From: Pachyseris speciosa
Taxonomy: Eukaryota; Cnidaria; Anthozoa; Scleractinia; Pachyseridae
Assembly (NCBI GenBank): GCA_016490735.1
Contig: JAEMWC010000097.1
Location: 665,001 to 729,000 of the forward strand
Direction of reading: 5' to 3'
DNA length: 64,000 nt
Position numbers and translations under genes: made by a program. The notes under the pieces are model-generated. The model ran no database searches. It had not been told where the DNA came from and saw nothing but the letters and a program-made list of their open reading frames with translations. This document shows positions 38,401 to 48,316 of this stretch, one piece after another (positions within the stretch are counted from its first letter, which is position 1; each line of letters opens with the position of its first letter).

Positions 38401-41400
38401 ATGGCTACGAATCCAGCCGCATATTACCAAAGTCTCGTCAAAACAAAGATGTTATCCGATAAAAGCATGTCAATTGCTATTGTGAGGTCGAATTTCACAC
38501 ACAAGAATTTCGCATAATTATTGCACTCGACTTCCCAAGTCTACCAAGAATCTGCAATCGCTAAAATCCTTTGCAAGGCGGCTATTCTTGAAGTTCATTA
38601 TTACTTAATATACTCTTCAAATTTTCGCAATAACTGTTTGTTTTTTCCCTTTGTGATTTCAGAAAAATGACGGAAACAATCTTTTAGAACGCTAACGAAC
38701 ATGCATTCGCGACCGTCTAACATCATGTTTGCTAAACACAACGTTCGGTGGCTTAATGGAAACATCAGACAAATGAGTCTGCAAATTATTCCTGCTGAAA
38801 ATAATTTTGAATTGTGCGGTTGTCATTGTGCAATTTTCACCCGCAGTTCATCAGTTCAGAAAAGACACTCAGTCATATAAACATTAGTCCGGTTACCCGT
38901 TCAAAGCAAATAATAGATTATACAACCTTTCGAACGGCTACGAATCCAGCCGCCAATTATCAAAGTCTCGTCAAACAAAGATGATATCTGATAAAAGCAT
39001 CTCAATCGCTATTGTGAGGTCAAATTCAACACACTCAAGAATTTCACATAATTATTGCACTCGGCTTCCCAAGTCTACCAAGAATCTACAATCGCTAAAA
39101 TCATTTGATTAGACCTGTTCGTCGATTATGCTTTTCAACGGTACTACAACCAAAATAGAACAGAATGCGTTTGCATCCTTTGCATCAACCATTCTTCTAC
39201 AGAACCAAAAATCCCAAATTACTGTCTGCTCTGTTTTGTTATGTCTGTCAACAGGTTGAAAACGACTTCTCCTGACAGCGTGCATTGTCTGATTAGCCAA
39301 TCGAAATTATCCGTTGTCTGTGCAACGGGAAATTACTTTCGGAAATGTCGCTCGCTCAGCCGCTTCACGGCCTGGACAGCTCGCTCCTCTTCGCTTTGTG
39401 TTGTGAGACTCGAGAGGTCGATTTGTGGCAAGTCTACGGGAAATTCTGAAGGCATACAAAGAGAAAAGGATGCAGAAAGGGACTGCTACTGCTCGCAGTT
39501 TATTGGTGTCGTGAAGATCATAATTCAAAATTCTTGGCGCAAACATATTGAAGAGATCAAAGTGTGGTTCAATAAGACCTTTGTACATTTGATTCGAACT
39601 GAGCGTTGCGTTACCATTTGCAAATATCAAACACTGCGTTGTGTATGCAAATTAGCTTATTGCGAATGTTATGCGGGAAGTATAAACACCGCTCGCCATT
39701 CTTATTAACACAAAGAGATGGTTAATTTGTTGTCCTAAAATAAAGGTAGTTCCCTGTACCTTTGTTACTGGTAGACATTAACGAGAAATATGTGTAGTGA
39801 TCTTTAAAACGTTCTGAGTTTTAAAACATCGACTCAATGTTTTTTGTAGCTTTGTGTAAAAGCAATCCGATTGTCGATTCAAAATAATTATTATTGTCTT
39901 TGCCCATTCAACCGTTCTCAGTGATCCATTCGAAAAAATAATTATTTTAAGTAGCTGTTCTCCGTTAAAGCCCTGGCTAAATGATCGTTTAGCCGCCTCT
40001 CTCGACTTTGCATTGAAATGGTTTACCATGTTTGATTTTGATGATTACATTTTTCGCATTGTGAACAAAACTGATCAATAGCTTAGCCACCCCAACCAAC
40101 AAAGAGTGCAAATCATGTATGATTTGTTTCATATATCATTCACAAAGAGTGCAAAGCCGGTAAAAGCAACCAAATGAACTACATAACGTTGAAATCGGTG
40201 TTTGGTCAAACATTGTTTGTCCGTTTTAGCTATGCAACGACATTTATGTTTGACAAACACGATGTTGGATGAAAAATAATGATTGCTTGATCGTTTAGCC
40301 GTTCACTTGAGCCGTTCAAAATTTTTCTACAGCCGTTCAGCCATTCACTTGAGCCGTTCAAAATTTTTCCACAGCCGTTCAGCCGTTCATCATAACTGCA
40401 TCAACCGGTTTGGCCATCCCTTTGTCATTCGTTCACTAGCCATGCGTTTTGCCGTGCAAACGAACAGCCGTTAGTGTACTTTTTTGTCTATTTATTTTTG
40501 TTCTTCAAAAAAGCCAAGAAGCTAAGGTTAAACAGAATCCACTGATTGAATCCAGCTGGTTTCCTTGCTTTCTTTTGTACCACACAAGTGGAACAAACCA
40601 TTATTTGCAGGTGTCTGCAAGCCAAGGTAACGTTTCTTACACCATATCTCCATTTTCAAATGCAACTAAGCCATTCAGCACACACTTTGCATAACATCAG
40701 AAAAGGGAACTCACATTTGACAACTGAAAGGCCCCTGTAACACACTTTAGCTTTTATCAAAGTTGCAAATCTTTTTTTGTTGTTGTTGTTGGGTGTCCTA
40801 TGCATTATTTTGTTATTTCATGTCGTCATACCTTGTTTAGAGTATTATACACAAGGTTGTTCAAGCGATAAATAGTGGTGTTTCTGCCATGCATCTTGAC
40901 CTGTTTTGATCATTTTTGTTGTAAATACACAACAAAAGCAGGGCTCTGCCCTAACATTGCCCAGTGGGCCCTGGCAACTTACTTTCACCTTTGAGCAACA
41001 AGGAAATTGTGGTTTTTGCAAAAACATTAAATGCTGGGTACCCTGGATTCTTTTGGGCTCTCAGAAATTTTTCTTCAAGAATAGTCTTGAAAACTGATAA
41101 AGTGACAACAATTTTGTATCATTAATTATTTGCCATTTGAACATTGTTTGACCATTTCTAAATTATTGTCTAACCACCTTAACATTAAAGATTGATTTTA
41201 GCACTGTGTCAGAGTGAATTCCCCTACCATAAAATAATACTTACATATGGCACACCAAGTACCTAACGAATATTTATATACTGTATAATACCAAGTACCT
41301 GAAGGGCCTCCAGTTACTGGAATAGGTGCCTTGTTAATACTACCATCTGTGCCTTCACTTGCTCTTCCTAATTAAATGGTAATTAATAATCAATCATTCA

Positions 41401-41476
41401 ATCAACAGATTTAATTAAGTGCCTAGCCTTCTACAGTGTAGCTAGTCATCCAGTGTACTAATCATGGTCACCGTAA

Positions 41477-41550
<74 letters not shown>

Positions 41551-43445
41551 TGAGAAAGAGAGAGAGCAGACTACATGACTGGGAACTCTGATCCCTACTC
41601 TTTTCGATTAATTGGTCGGTTCTTTGATGTCCCCTTCTAGTTTAGCATGTATAGGTGAAGGAGACAAGCCCAACAGCTTAACATCACTACCCCAGGGTTC
41701 CAGATAGGTTTTTTAGACAGGGTGTCAACAAGTAAATTATTCCAAAGGGTCAAATTCCCACTCTTCCCACCAAACCATTATAATTTTTCTATGAATTTGT
41801 CAGCTCATGTACAGTAGCTGACTTTGTAGGGTTTTTGACCTGAGAACCCCTCTTGTCTGGAACACTGTACTGCTGCCCATTGATGTGATCATCCAGATTG
41901 AAGCAGATGTTAAGCACACAGCCAGCGTGATCCTGGTTTGTGGTGCAGTTTGAGATTTGAACTTTGGACCTCAGCAGTCTGGTGCTCTACCAACTGAGCC
42001 TACTGGGCAGCAATTACAATAATACTATAATAATAATACTATAATATATATATATATATATACTATACTATACTATACTATACTATACTATACTATACTA
42101 TACTATACTATAATAATACTATAATACTTAGCAATTTTGTTAGATGTTGCTATCAGTGAGTCCCTGAGAAGTATCTCATGAAAAACAATGAATTCCAGTA
42201 CAAAACCAGCAAATTGCAAGTCTCAATAGCAGCACTTTGAGTGACCACAGTTAACAAAAAGCATGTGAATCATTGAACTGTATCAATTGGATCACTACTC
42301 CAAAGTAAAGAAAAAGTGCAAAGCAACCTGCTCATGAATGAACTGGAAAAAAATATGGGGGGTGTTTAATCTCCAAACAATACTCGATCTGGGAATTTTC
42401 ATTAAATGAACCCTATCCAACAGTGTTTTTTTCTGGGATTCACACTGTCACGTCATGTTAGCAATTTAAACCAATCAGTTTTGAACAGAGAAAATTCAGT
42501 GATGAACTATAAATAAAGAGAGAAATTATAAATACACAAAAGAAATTATAAATACACAAAATCAATAACAAAAAAAATGTAAAGGTCTATTTTCGATTGA
42601 TTGATTTTCAATAATATTTGATTAATGATATTTATGGGTCTCCATCAGGGGTGGAAATTATCGACGAATGACGTCTTTATTCATAAATTTTATTCACACC
42701 AGAAAAGGGTTAATCAACTTGTCGTCCACCAAAATGGCTTGATATCCCGAAGTGTCGGGTCATATGTGGAGAAGGCGGACACAGAAATGAGTCATCTACA
42801 AGAAACGCACGAACCCTTCCGTATGAAAAGCACTTAAGCTTAAGCTAAGTTTAGGCACCATTCATGACACCATCACACTTAAACAAGTGTTATTCGATTG
42901 CACGGAAAACATTTTGTTCTCTACAAGCTTACTTAAAATTACCAAATCACCTGACTTCAAATTCGTATATTTCGTGTAGTTCAAACGGAGGAAGACAAAC
43001 GAACTTCAAACACAAATTTTGAAATCGAGAAATAACCGACTTAAGTGTAAAATAAAGCAATGAGTTACTATATCTACCGCGAAAATTTCACGCTAGCTCA
43101 TTGAAATTAGCTTAACTCCGCCAATATATGTGTCTAAGTATTTCAAACAAGGCAATCGATTATCTTACCGTCTTCTTGAACGGGCCTCAAAATTTGCTCC
43201 AAATGAGGTGAGACTTCCTGTAAAATATCACAAAACACACGGAAAGCTTTAGGCCCTTTACGAGGTAACGCATCCAACAACGCCTCGTTCCGCTCCGCGT
43301 TAGTCGACTTCGAGTTGATGTCGTCTTTATCTTCCAAGCTGAAGACTTCTCTAGCGTACAGCAGCGATGCGACTTTTTTCGCCTCTAGATCCTTCAGCAA
43401 CTTCTCCCGGTTTCTACGCAATATGTTTCTGTGTTCTTCCTCCAT
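28076..43445 (-). CDS. CARD-containing effector-type caspase (complete, 4 exons)
   Basis: Apoptotic cysteine protease. Exons: 43445-43169 (CARD), 41367-41299 (23-residue linker), 35010-34540 (p20), 28470-28076 (p10 with TGA). Every intron is GT-AG and phase 1, and the joined CDS is 1212 nt (403 residues). The CARD (about residues 1-90, MEEEHRNILRRNREKLLKDL, later LPRKGPKAFRVFCDILQE) resembles the caspase-2 prodomain. The catalytic domain is executioner-like: Arg174 in SPREGTDID, His231 in ILTHGEEG, Cys271 in QACQG, and YSTVPGYYSWRN plus GSWFVQSI in p10. I chose the ATG at 43445 because the longer open frame upstream starts without ATG. CARD plus effector catalytic domain is unlike vertebrate executioners, but such caspases have been reported in corals. 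Introns of about 1.8, 6.3 and 6.1 kb hold numerous mobile elements. A MITE (43599-43915) sits about 150 bp upstream of the ATG. Confidence 0.93.
28609..29990. mobile_element. 1.38-kb TA-flanked element with about 150-bp inverted ends
   Basis: Left end CAGCGGTGATTATATTGCCG (28609), right end its near-exact reverse complement (to 29990), TA on both sides (28607-28608, 29991-29992). The inverted similarity runs about 150 bp (AACCAATCACAGGCGAGATC, AACGGTTTCCTATCTGTCAC). No transposase ORF. In the intron between the p20 and p10 exons of the complete caspase. Confidence 0.78.
29993..30040. repeat. (AAT)n microsatellite
   Basis: About 48 bp of uninterrupted TAA/AAT repeats directly upstream of the retrotransposon 3' fragment. 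Confidence 0.9.
30117..31489 (+). mobile_element. hAT-like element remnant with 5-bp target duplication
   Basis: Terminal inverted repeat CAGGGATGTAGATA / TATCTACATCCCTG, flanked by exact GTTAC (30112-30116, 31490-31494). It carries the zinc-finger ORF at 30465-31163 and lacks most of a transposase, so it is an internally deleted copy. CAGGG ends and the ZNF862/C17orf113-like domain suggest hAT; the 5-bp duplication is shorter than the usual 8 bp. Confidence 0.7.
30465..31345 (+). pseudogene. ZNF862/C17orf113-like N-terminal zinc-finger region of a hAT-derived protein, truncated
   Basis: The ORF at 30465-31163 (232 codons) starts with a Ser/Lys-rich tail. It then carries a TTF/BED-like zinc finger: FSHGWLTTKDVSFDKTSWLWW, GMFCLLCRKHNLKG, and HFSTSQHKEAI holding the His ligands. 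A one-base frameshift near 31158 leads into FTAIYWLTKEEIPNQKLISL, which continues the same family. The frame then ends, with no DDE-catalytic or dimerisation region. In this family the finger domain precedes a hAT transposase-like fold. Family assignment rests on remembered motif shape. Confidence 0.55.
32407..32485. repeat. (AAT)n microsatellite between two retrotransposon copies
   Basis: About 79 bp of AAT/ATA repeats with two slips. It is the 3' tail or target of copy 1 and borders copy 2. Confidence 0.9.
32500..33260 (+). pseudogene. Non-LTR retrotransposon 3' end, copy 2 (same family)
   Basis: From about 32606 an open frame reads RFHIGHTTESPLCRMC with the same CCHC knuckle (CRMCRSKGETVAHVLSEC), then WYEQKPEGVV and the intact RRPDIVF of the endonuclease-like motif. 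The second acidic position is Ala (VVIIAVAIP where copy 1 has LIDVSVP). A frameshift in an A-run near 32985 breaks the frame; the C-terminal part continues in another frame (VWRMRKVIVVVIGTLGAI, QKTALLGTAKILVK). Dead copy. Confidence 0.72.
33355..33600 (-). mobile_element. tRNA-derived SINE, copy 3 (degenerate)
   Basis: The reverse complement reads GGGAGCAGGGTTGGTGCAGTGG, then TCGGAGCAGAG-like and CAAATCAAATC stretches, matching the SINEs at 44569 and 45842. The promoter boxes have decayed. Confidence 0.65.
35402..35551. mobile_element. Possible 150-bp MITE
   Basis: GGGCCTGGTC at the left and AACAGGCCC at the right, with AAAGCTGATCTAGGAG mirrored by CTCCTAGATAAGCTTT inside. Lies in intron 2 of the complete caspase. 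Target duplication not clear. Confidence 0.4.
35552..37842. other. Caspase intron sequence without recognisable features
   Basis: AT-rich intron sequence. I see no coding exon or RNA gene and no clear element ends; a small GATCAC-rich patch at 36890-37020 is the only repetitive text. Confidence 0.5.
37843..40476. mobile_element. 2.6-kb TIR element with CACTAACGGC ends
   Basis: Ends CACTAACGGC and GCCGTTAGTG, flanked by TA (37841-37842, 40477-40478). Subterminal zones carry repeated GCCGTTCA / TTGCACGGCTTGTGTTATCC words (37860-38110) and GAGCCGTTCAAAATTTTTC (40290-40390). Internally, about 38185-38576 is directly duplicated at 38611-39107 (markers CAGCCGC, AAAGTCTCGTCAAA, CCCAAGTCTACCAAGAATCT). 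No transposase. The ends recall CACTA elements, but the flanks show only TA. Confidence 0.65.
39345..39445. repeat. GCTCGCTCAGCCGC module, copy 2
   Basis: TGTCGCTCGCTCAGCCGCTT, AGCTCGCTCCTCTTCGCTTT, ACTCGAGAGGTCGATTTGTG and GCAAGTCTACGG match the module at 10840. Located inside the 2.6-kb TIR element. Confidence 0.55.
40940..41095. repeat. Interspersed repeat, copy 2
   Basis: GCCCAGTGGGCCCTGGCAAC, GTGGTTTTTGCAAAAACATT and CTGGGTACCCTGGATT align with copy 1 at 21413-21568, in the same order and with similar spacing. Ends are more degenerate. Confidence 0.55.
41480..41548. repeat. (TG)n microsatellite
   Basis: About 68 bp of uninterrupted TG repeats in a caspase intron. Confidence 0.95.
41940..42009 (-). 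mobile_element. tRNA-like sequence (SINE head or tRNA pseudogene)
   Basis: The reverse complement reads GCCCAGTAGGCTCAGTTGGT, then AGAGCACCAGACTGCTGAGG, then AGTTCAAATCTC. It has A-box and B-box like text with tRNA spacing, but the anticodon and acceptor stems do not pair, so it is not a working tRNA gene. Confidence 0.5.
42037..42120. repeat. (TA)n and (CTATA)n microsatellite
   Basis: A short TA run followed by about ten pentamers ACTAT/CTATA. Confidence 0.9.
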
Positions 43446-43598
43446 TGTGCCGGTGAAAACTGAAAGAAAATTTCCACCCTCAAAAGTTTTCCCGTTCTCT
43501 TCAAATGACAACGTTCAGCGGTGCTAGCGTCGTGAACTCTTTCCCAACGTCAACCGACAGAAACCGACAGCACACCCGAAGCTTTTCAACCAATCAAA

Positions 43599-43915
43599 GG
43601 GCGCGATCCATTTGGTCAAAAATTCCGGAATTTTCGTTTCAGAGGTCAATGGACATTTGGTCAACCTCTCGAGGTTGTCCATTTTCCCGAAATATCGGAA
43701 TTACCGGAAATTTTCTGTTCCATTTGGCATTTCATTTCGGTGAGACGCTCGGTTCCCCCAGTTTCCTTTGCTGTCAGATGTCGAAGGCAAGATGGCGGAA
43801 TCTGCGTTTGCCAATGGGACGAGAGCGGTTTACTGAAATGGGAAAAACCGTTCCATTTGACACCTGAGTATTTCGGAAATTCAAACCGAAATTTTTGCCC
43901 AAATGGATCGCGCCC
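43599..43915. mobile_element. 317-bp MITE in the caspase promoter region
   Basis: Ends GGGCGCGATCCATTTGG and its reverse complement, flanked by AAA (43596-43598, 43916-43918). The interior pairs as an imperfect hairpin (AATTCCGGAATTTTCG, TCGGAATTACCGGAA). It begins 154 bp upstream of the ATG of the CARD exon. Confidence 0.7.
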
Positions 43916-44568
43916 AAAATATCTGGCGACGAGAAACGAGTACTCAGCCGTAGCAAACGAAGTATCTATCACGTGATTACATTTCTCGGCAGTCTGCAAG
44001 TCTTCTAAAGAAGGTGACAAAGTGAACGCGAACAAGAATTAAGAAATGTTGTAGAATTTTAGGGTGTAATTATCCAACATTGCAAGGACAGAGGCTCTTT
44101 TTAAAACAGGTTAGTCCAGGATATGTTTGCAATTGAACGAGTAAAAAAGGGAGAAAAAGATTTTTCAAAAGCTCAAGCTTACTGAGAAAACAGACACACC
44201 AATATAACTTAAGCTTAAACTTAAGAAAGATTTTTTTTGTATAAGCTTAAAGTTTGAAATTAAACATTTTTCCAATTTGAAGTGATATTTTACATAACAA
44301 TGTTAATGAGGACAGCTATAATTTAAGTTTCTTATTGATAAATCCCAGTTATACGTTGTGACTATCATAGGATTAGCACTCTTCAGAAGGTCTGAAAGAA
44401 ATTCATTGAGCTTTTAGTAGTGGTGACCTTCTCGAGCTCATCAGCTGACTTCAGGCATTCATCCATACATTTTGTCACATATCTGTAACAACCCAGTTCT
44501 GCAAAACAAGTATGTGAAAATGTAGTGAGGCTGAACACAGAACGGTTTGCTCTCTTTCGTAACTTCGG

Positions 44569-44760
44569 GGATCAGGGTTGGCGCAGTGGTGAGAGCGTTC
44601 ACCTTCCACCAATGTGTCCCGGGTTCGTTTCCCGGACTCGGCGTCATAAGTGGGCTGAGTCTGTTGGGTCTCTACTCTGCTACTTGATTTAGAGTTGATT
44701 TGATTTAGTCTCTCCATGAGCATCTGCGCTTGGCTAGAAAGATTTGAGACTTAAATTGTG
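44569..44760 (+). mobile_element. tRNA-derived SINE, copy 1
   Basis: Polymerase III boxes: A-box TGGCGCAGTGGTGAGAGCG and B-box GGGTTCGTTTCCC with tRNA spacing, a body with GTGGGCTGAGTCTGTTGGGT, TTGATTTGATTTAG repeats and an AAGATTTGAGAC tail. Same family as 45842-46110. Confidence 0.75.
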
Positions 44761-45841
44761 AAATGCCATGGCGTGTCTTTTTTTTTTATTTTTTCGCATT
44801 GCTTTCAAAAACTCCCCATTACATAATTTTATGAGAGGCGCTTGGTTTAATAACATGTAAATTAAACGGTTAACAAATTTTGTAACCAAAGTCATACAGT
44901 GAAACTTGGCATAATTATTTAGCCACTTTCAGCCACTGCTGAAAGGTTTTAGGGAAGTAACTAACACATCACTGCCTGAGCTGCTGATTATATCGAGCTA
45001 TCTGTAGGCTGTTCAGCTAAGGGGATAAGAAGGAGGGTACAAAAAGCTCATACACTGCACTGGCTTAAAGATCATTTATTTACTTTTTACATGAATTTCA
45101 AAGCAACATCAACCAGACTTTGTGACTTTTTCCTAAACTTTGTCAGAAACAATTTCTTATGAAATACCAGCCACATAATTTTTTTACAGAATTATTTTGT
45201 TATCAATAAAAACTTTATTTGCAGGTGTTGTCATTGTCAAAGATAATTTTCCCTTAAGAATCTTTCGTGCATTTGTTTTGACAATAATATTTGAGTGTTC
45301 TCAGAAATTTAACATTGTGAGAATGAATAATATGAAAATCCTATTTGAATGATCATTGCAGATTGCAAATCAAAGACGTCGGCTTCCAAGGCAGAATTAT
45401 GTCACGTAAGACCATCATTGATTGCCCTTCGCATACCTCAAAGGAAATGGTTTTGGACGTGCCAATATACCCTCCAAGGCTCCAAGTTCCATTGTTTTTA
45501 CCTTTCATATTCCTGAAGTTATGGGGTGAACAGGTAGGGCATAATCAGCCCCCAATCCAGCCTTGAGAACTAAGAGTCCCTAGCCCAAGCATACCAAGAC
45601 ACAAAACTGTTGTTTTAATTAAAACTTTAAGTTCCGATAGTGACCAACTCTTCATTTCTCCTTATATATCACTGTTGAAGTCATCAAACATAACAGAATT
45701 ATCACCTGATCTGCCTTGATAATAAATCCTTCCAACTGTAGTCTAAGACATATACAATGAGGAGAAAATGCATGTTGATCTTGAGCATGAAGGTTTAAAT
45801 GGTATTGCACACAATCTAGCCATCATGCAGACACTCCCTGG

Positions 45842-46110
45842 GGAGCAGGGTTGGCGCAGTGGTGAGAGCGCTCGCCTTCAACCAATGTGTCCCAGGTTCG
45901 ATTCCCGGACTCGGCGTTATAAGTGGGCTGAGTTTGTTGGTTCTCTACTCTGCTCCGAGAGGTTTTTCTCCAGGTACTCCGGTTTTCCCCTCTCGTCAAA
46001 AACCAACATTTGATTTGATTTGATTTAGCGTTGATTTGATTTAGTCTCCCCAATTAGTAGAGCATCTGTGCTCAGCTAAAAAGATTTGAGACTTTAATAA
46101 AGTTATTATT
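45842..46110 (+). mobile_element. tRNA-derived SINE, copy 2 (best preserved)
   Basis: Head: A-box TGGCGCAGTGGTGAGAGCGC and B-box AGGTTCGATTCCCGG. Body: GTTTTTCTCCAGGTACTCCG and TTTGATTTGATTTAGC. The tail ends AATAAAGTTATTATT. The head is tRNA-like but fused to unrelated sequence, so it is a SINE and not a tRNA gene. Confidence 0.8.
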
Positions 46111-48316
46111 ATTCTCTACAGTCATGTCAGTACCAGGATTATCAAGACATTTATTTCTTTGAACTTGATGTATATACATGTTACATTTGCACAAGCATAG
46201 ATCAGAAAATTTAAAAATATATTTTGTTTAAATTCTACTTTTATTTAATGTTACTGCTACTATAATAGTGATGAACTTTAACTTGAACCATTGAAACTTG
46301 CAACACTATTTCACATAATAGATAGAAGAGGAGACTCCTAATACTAGTTACTATGTTCACATTTACAAAATAATATAAAAAGAACTGTAATAAATATTCA
46401 TTTGTATTAACAAGATTTGGCCTGTCTTTTTCCTTCATCCTTTCCATGCATCTAAACAAACTGTTTCATGCAGACAAAATCAACTCATGTTTTCACCACC
46501 ACTAAAGGAAAATATTTTACAAGGTAATGCAGATAAATCCTTAGCACAGTTTGATAGAATTTACATTTGCCAAAACAATGCAGGCCAAAAACAACAACAT
46601 TTGGAGAACTGAAAGACTCCTGAAGTCTTGAATGAAATTAACTGACAGAAATCTGCATTGTAAAAAATGTTAAAATGAATTAAACATTCACTGTTCAATT
46701 AAGATAACAAAAGCAATTTTGTTTGAAATATAGACAATATTATGGCACAAAGCTAATTGACAAGCATAGGGTGATGATAACAATAAGCTATGAATGATGA
46801 GCAAAAAATGACAAGGCATGGAGGTGCATTCACACAAAGACAAGTTTTCCTTTGTGCTTTACATCTCATATAAACTTAACAAATACGACCAAAATTGTTT
46901 GGTAGGAAATGGAAACCAGCTTTGAAGCATGGCAAACAAGGATGGAGACAAGATGACAAGATGGTTATGAAAAGAAAAGCATGAGAAGAGGGCCACGAAA
47001 CCATGAAGCTGTAAGCTGTTTTTGTACTTTTTCTATATAAAATAAACCTATGAAATATAACTGAATCATGACTGTTATACATGACAGCATGCAATCTTAC
47101 TTACAAGGTATATAATCAGTCTTAGTTGAGTCAGGTTCTGTTGAAAAACTACTTTTCTTTTTACTTCCAGCTCTATGGTACTACCTATTTAACATTAAAT
47201 AATGTCACTAATATAATTACATGAAACAAGCAACCCTTTTTAAACATTATTGCTTTGAAGCGATAGAACTACTTAACATAAATTATACAGTACATATGAC
47301 CTTGGAGTAAAGTCACATTTCACCTCCCAACAACTCATTAATAAGCTGTGATCTGATTTTTGTGGCTACTACACTAAGCAGTAGCCTCTACGTCATCAAG
47401 TTTCAATATTTTTTTTTTGAGTTTTTTAAGTCAGATTATACACAGTGATATTAGAAACACTCCCGAACATTTCTTTTATAAGATCCTAAAATAATAATTG
47501 CCTAGTGCCTAAGCCTACAGCAATGAAATACCAATGGCAGAGTTGTGATCAAGGTTGTAACCCAAAACACCTGTTAAAGTTAACATCCTTGATGGGACCC
47601 TGAAGTTGCAAACAATCTTGACTGTTGATGGCTCATTTTACCCATACAAAAGACAGCTTTTTATAGTTTTCAAGCTCTGTGCGATGCATGGCATTACAAG
47701 TGTTTGAGGCCAACTTTTGTTAGCAAGAATGTCTAAGTAACAATCATACAAAGCAGCATCAACAAATGCAGCACCCACAAACCCATTTTTTCACCAAGTG
47801 AGCACCATGAGCAACAACAACAACAACAAAAAAAGCGGGATATATTATTTCTTGATGCATCAGATACTATCTGCCTGAAAGTTCTTATTGCATCACTCAA
47901 AGTACAATTTTTGTAGCTCTGACATGGTACATTCAATGATTAAAGCCCAACCTGTAATTCTACCTATTAAATTTCTAACATTTCTGATTTGCTGCAGATT
48001 CACTGTACAATAATAAACACACCCAATGGGTTCTGTTTTGGTGAAAGCAATACTGATCTACAGTAATGCCTTATCCTGCTCTTGAGTTCAGGACTAGCAG
48101 TCTGGTGTGGCAAACTAACACAAGGAAACAGTCCAGTTCAAGTTTGACTCCGTCAAACTAACTACATTCTTCATTTGACTTGCTTCCTGTGACATGACCA
48201 GTCTTCAATTAAACTGATTACAAACAGTCTGGAAGCAGAACTGTGTGATGCCTAGCCTGTTCATGGAATGACCTACAAAGCATGCACTGTTGCATCCATA
48301 CTTAAATCCTTCCTCC
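46111..48316. other. BMPR1 3' flank / intergenic region
   Basis: AT-rich. It should contain the BMPR1 3' untranslated region at the right side and the gap to the caspase promoter at the left. No exon, RNA gene or repeat with clear ends was recognised. Confidence 0.5.

Noticed and set aside
38040..39110. Two separate mobile elements at 38185-38576 and 38611-39107
   Set aside because: Both lie inside one TIR element and are collinear, so a tandem duplication within the element explains them better.
45849..45920. tRNA gene
   Set aside because: Pol III boxes are present, but the stems do not close and the sequence is fused to a repeated body, so it is a SINE head.
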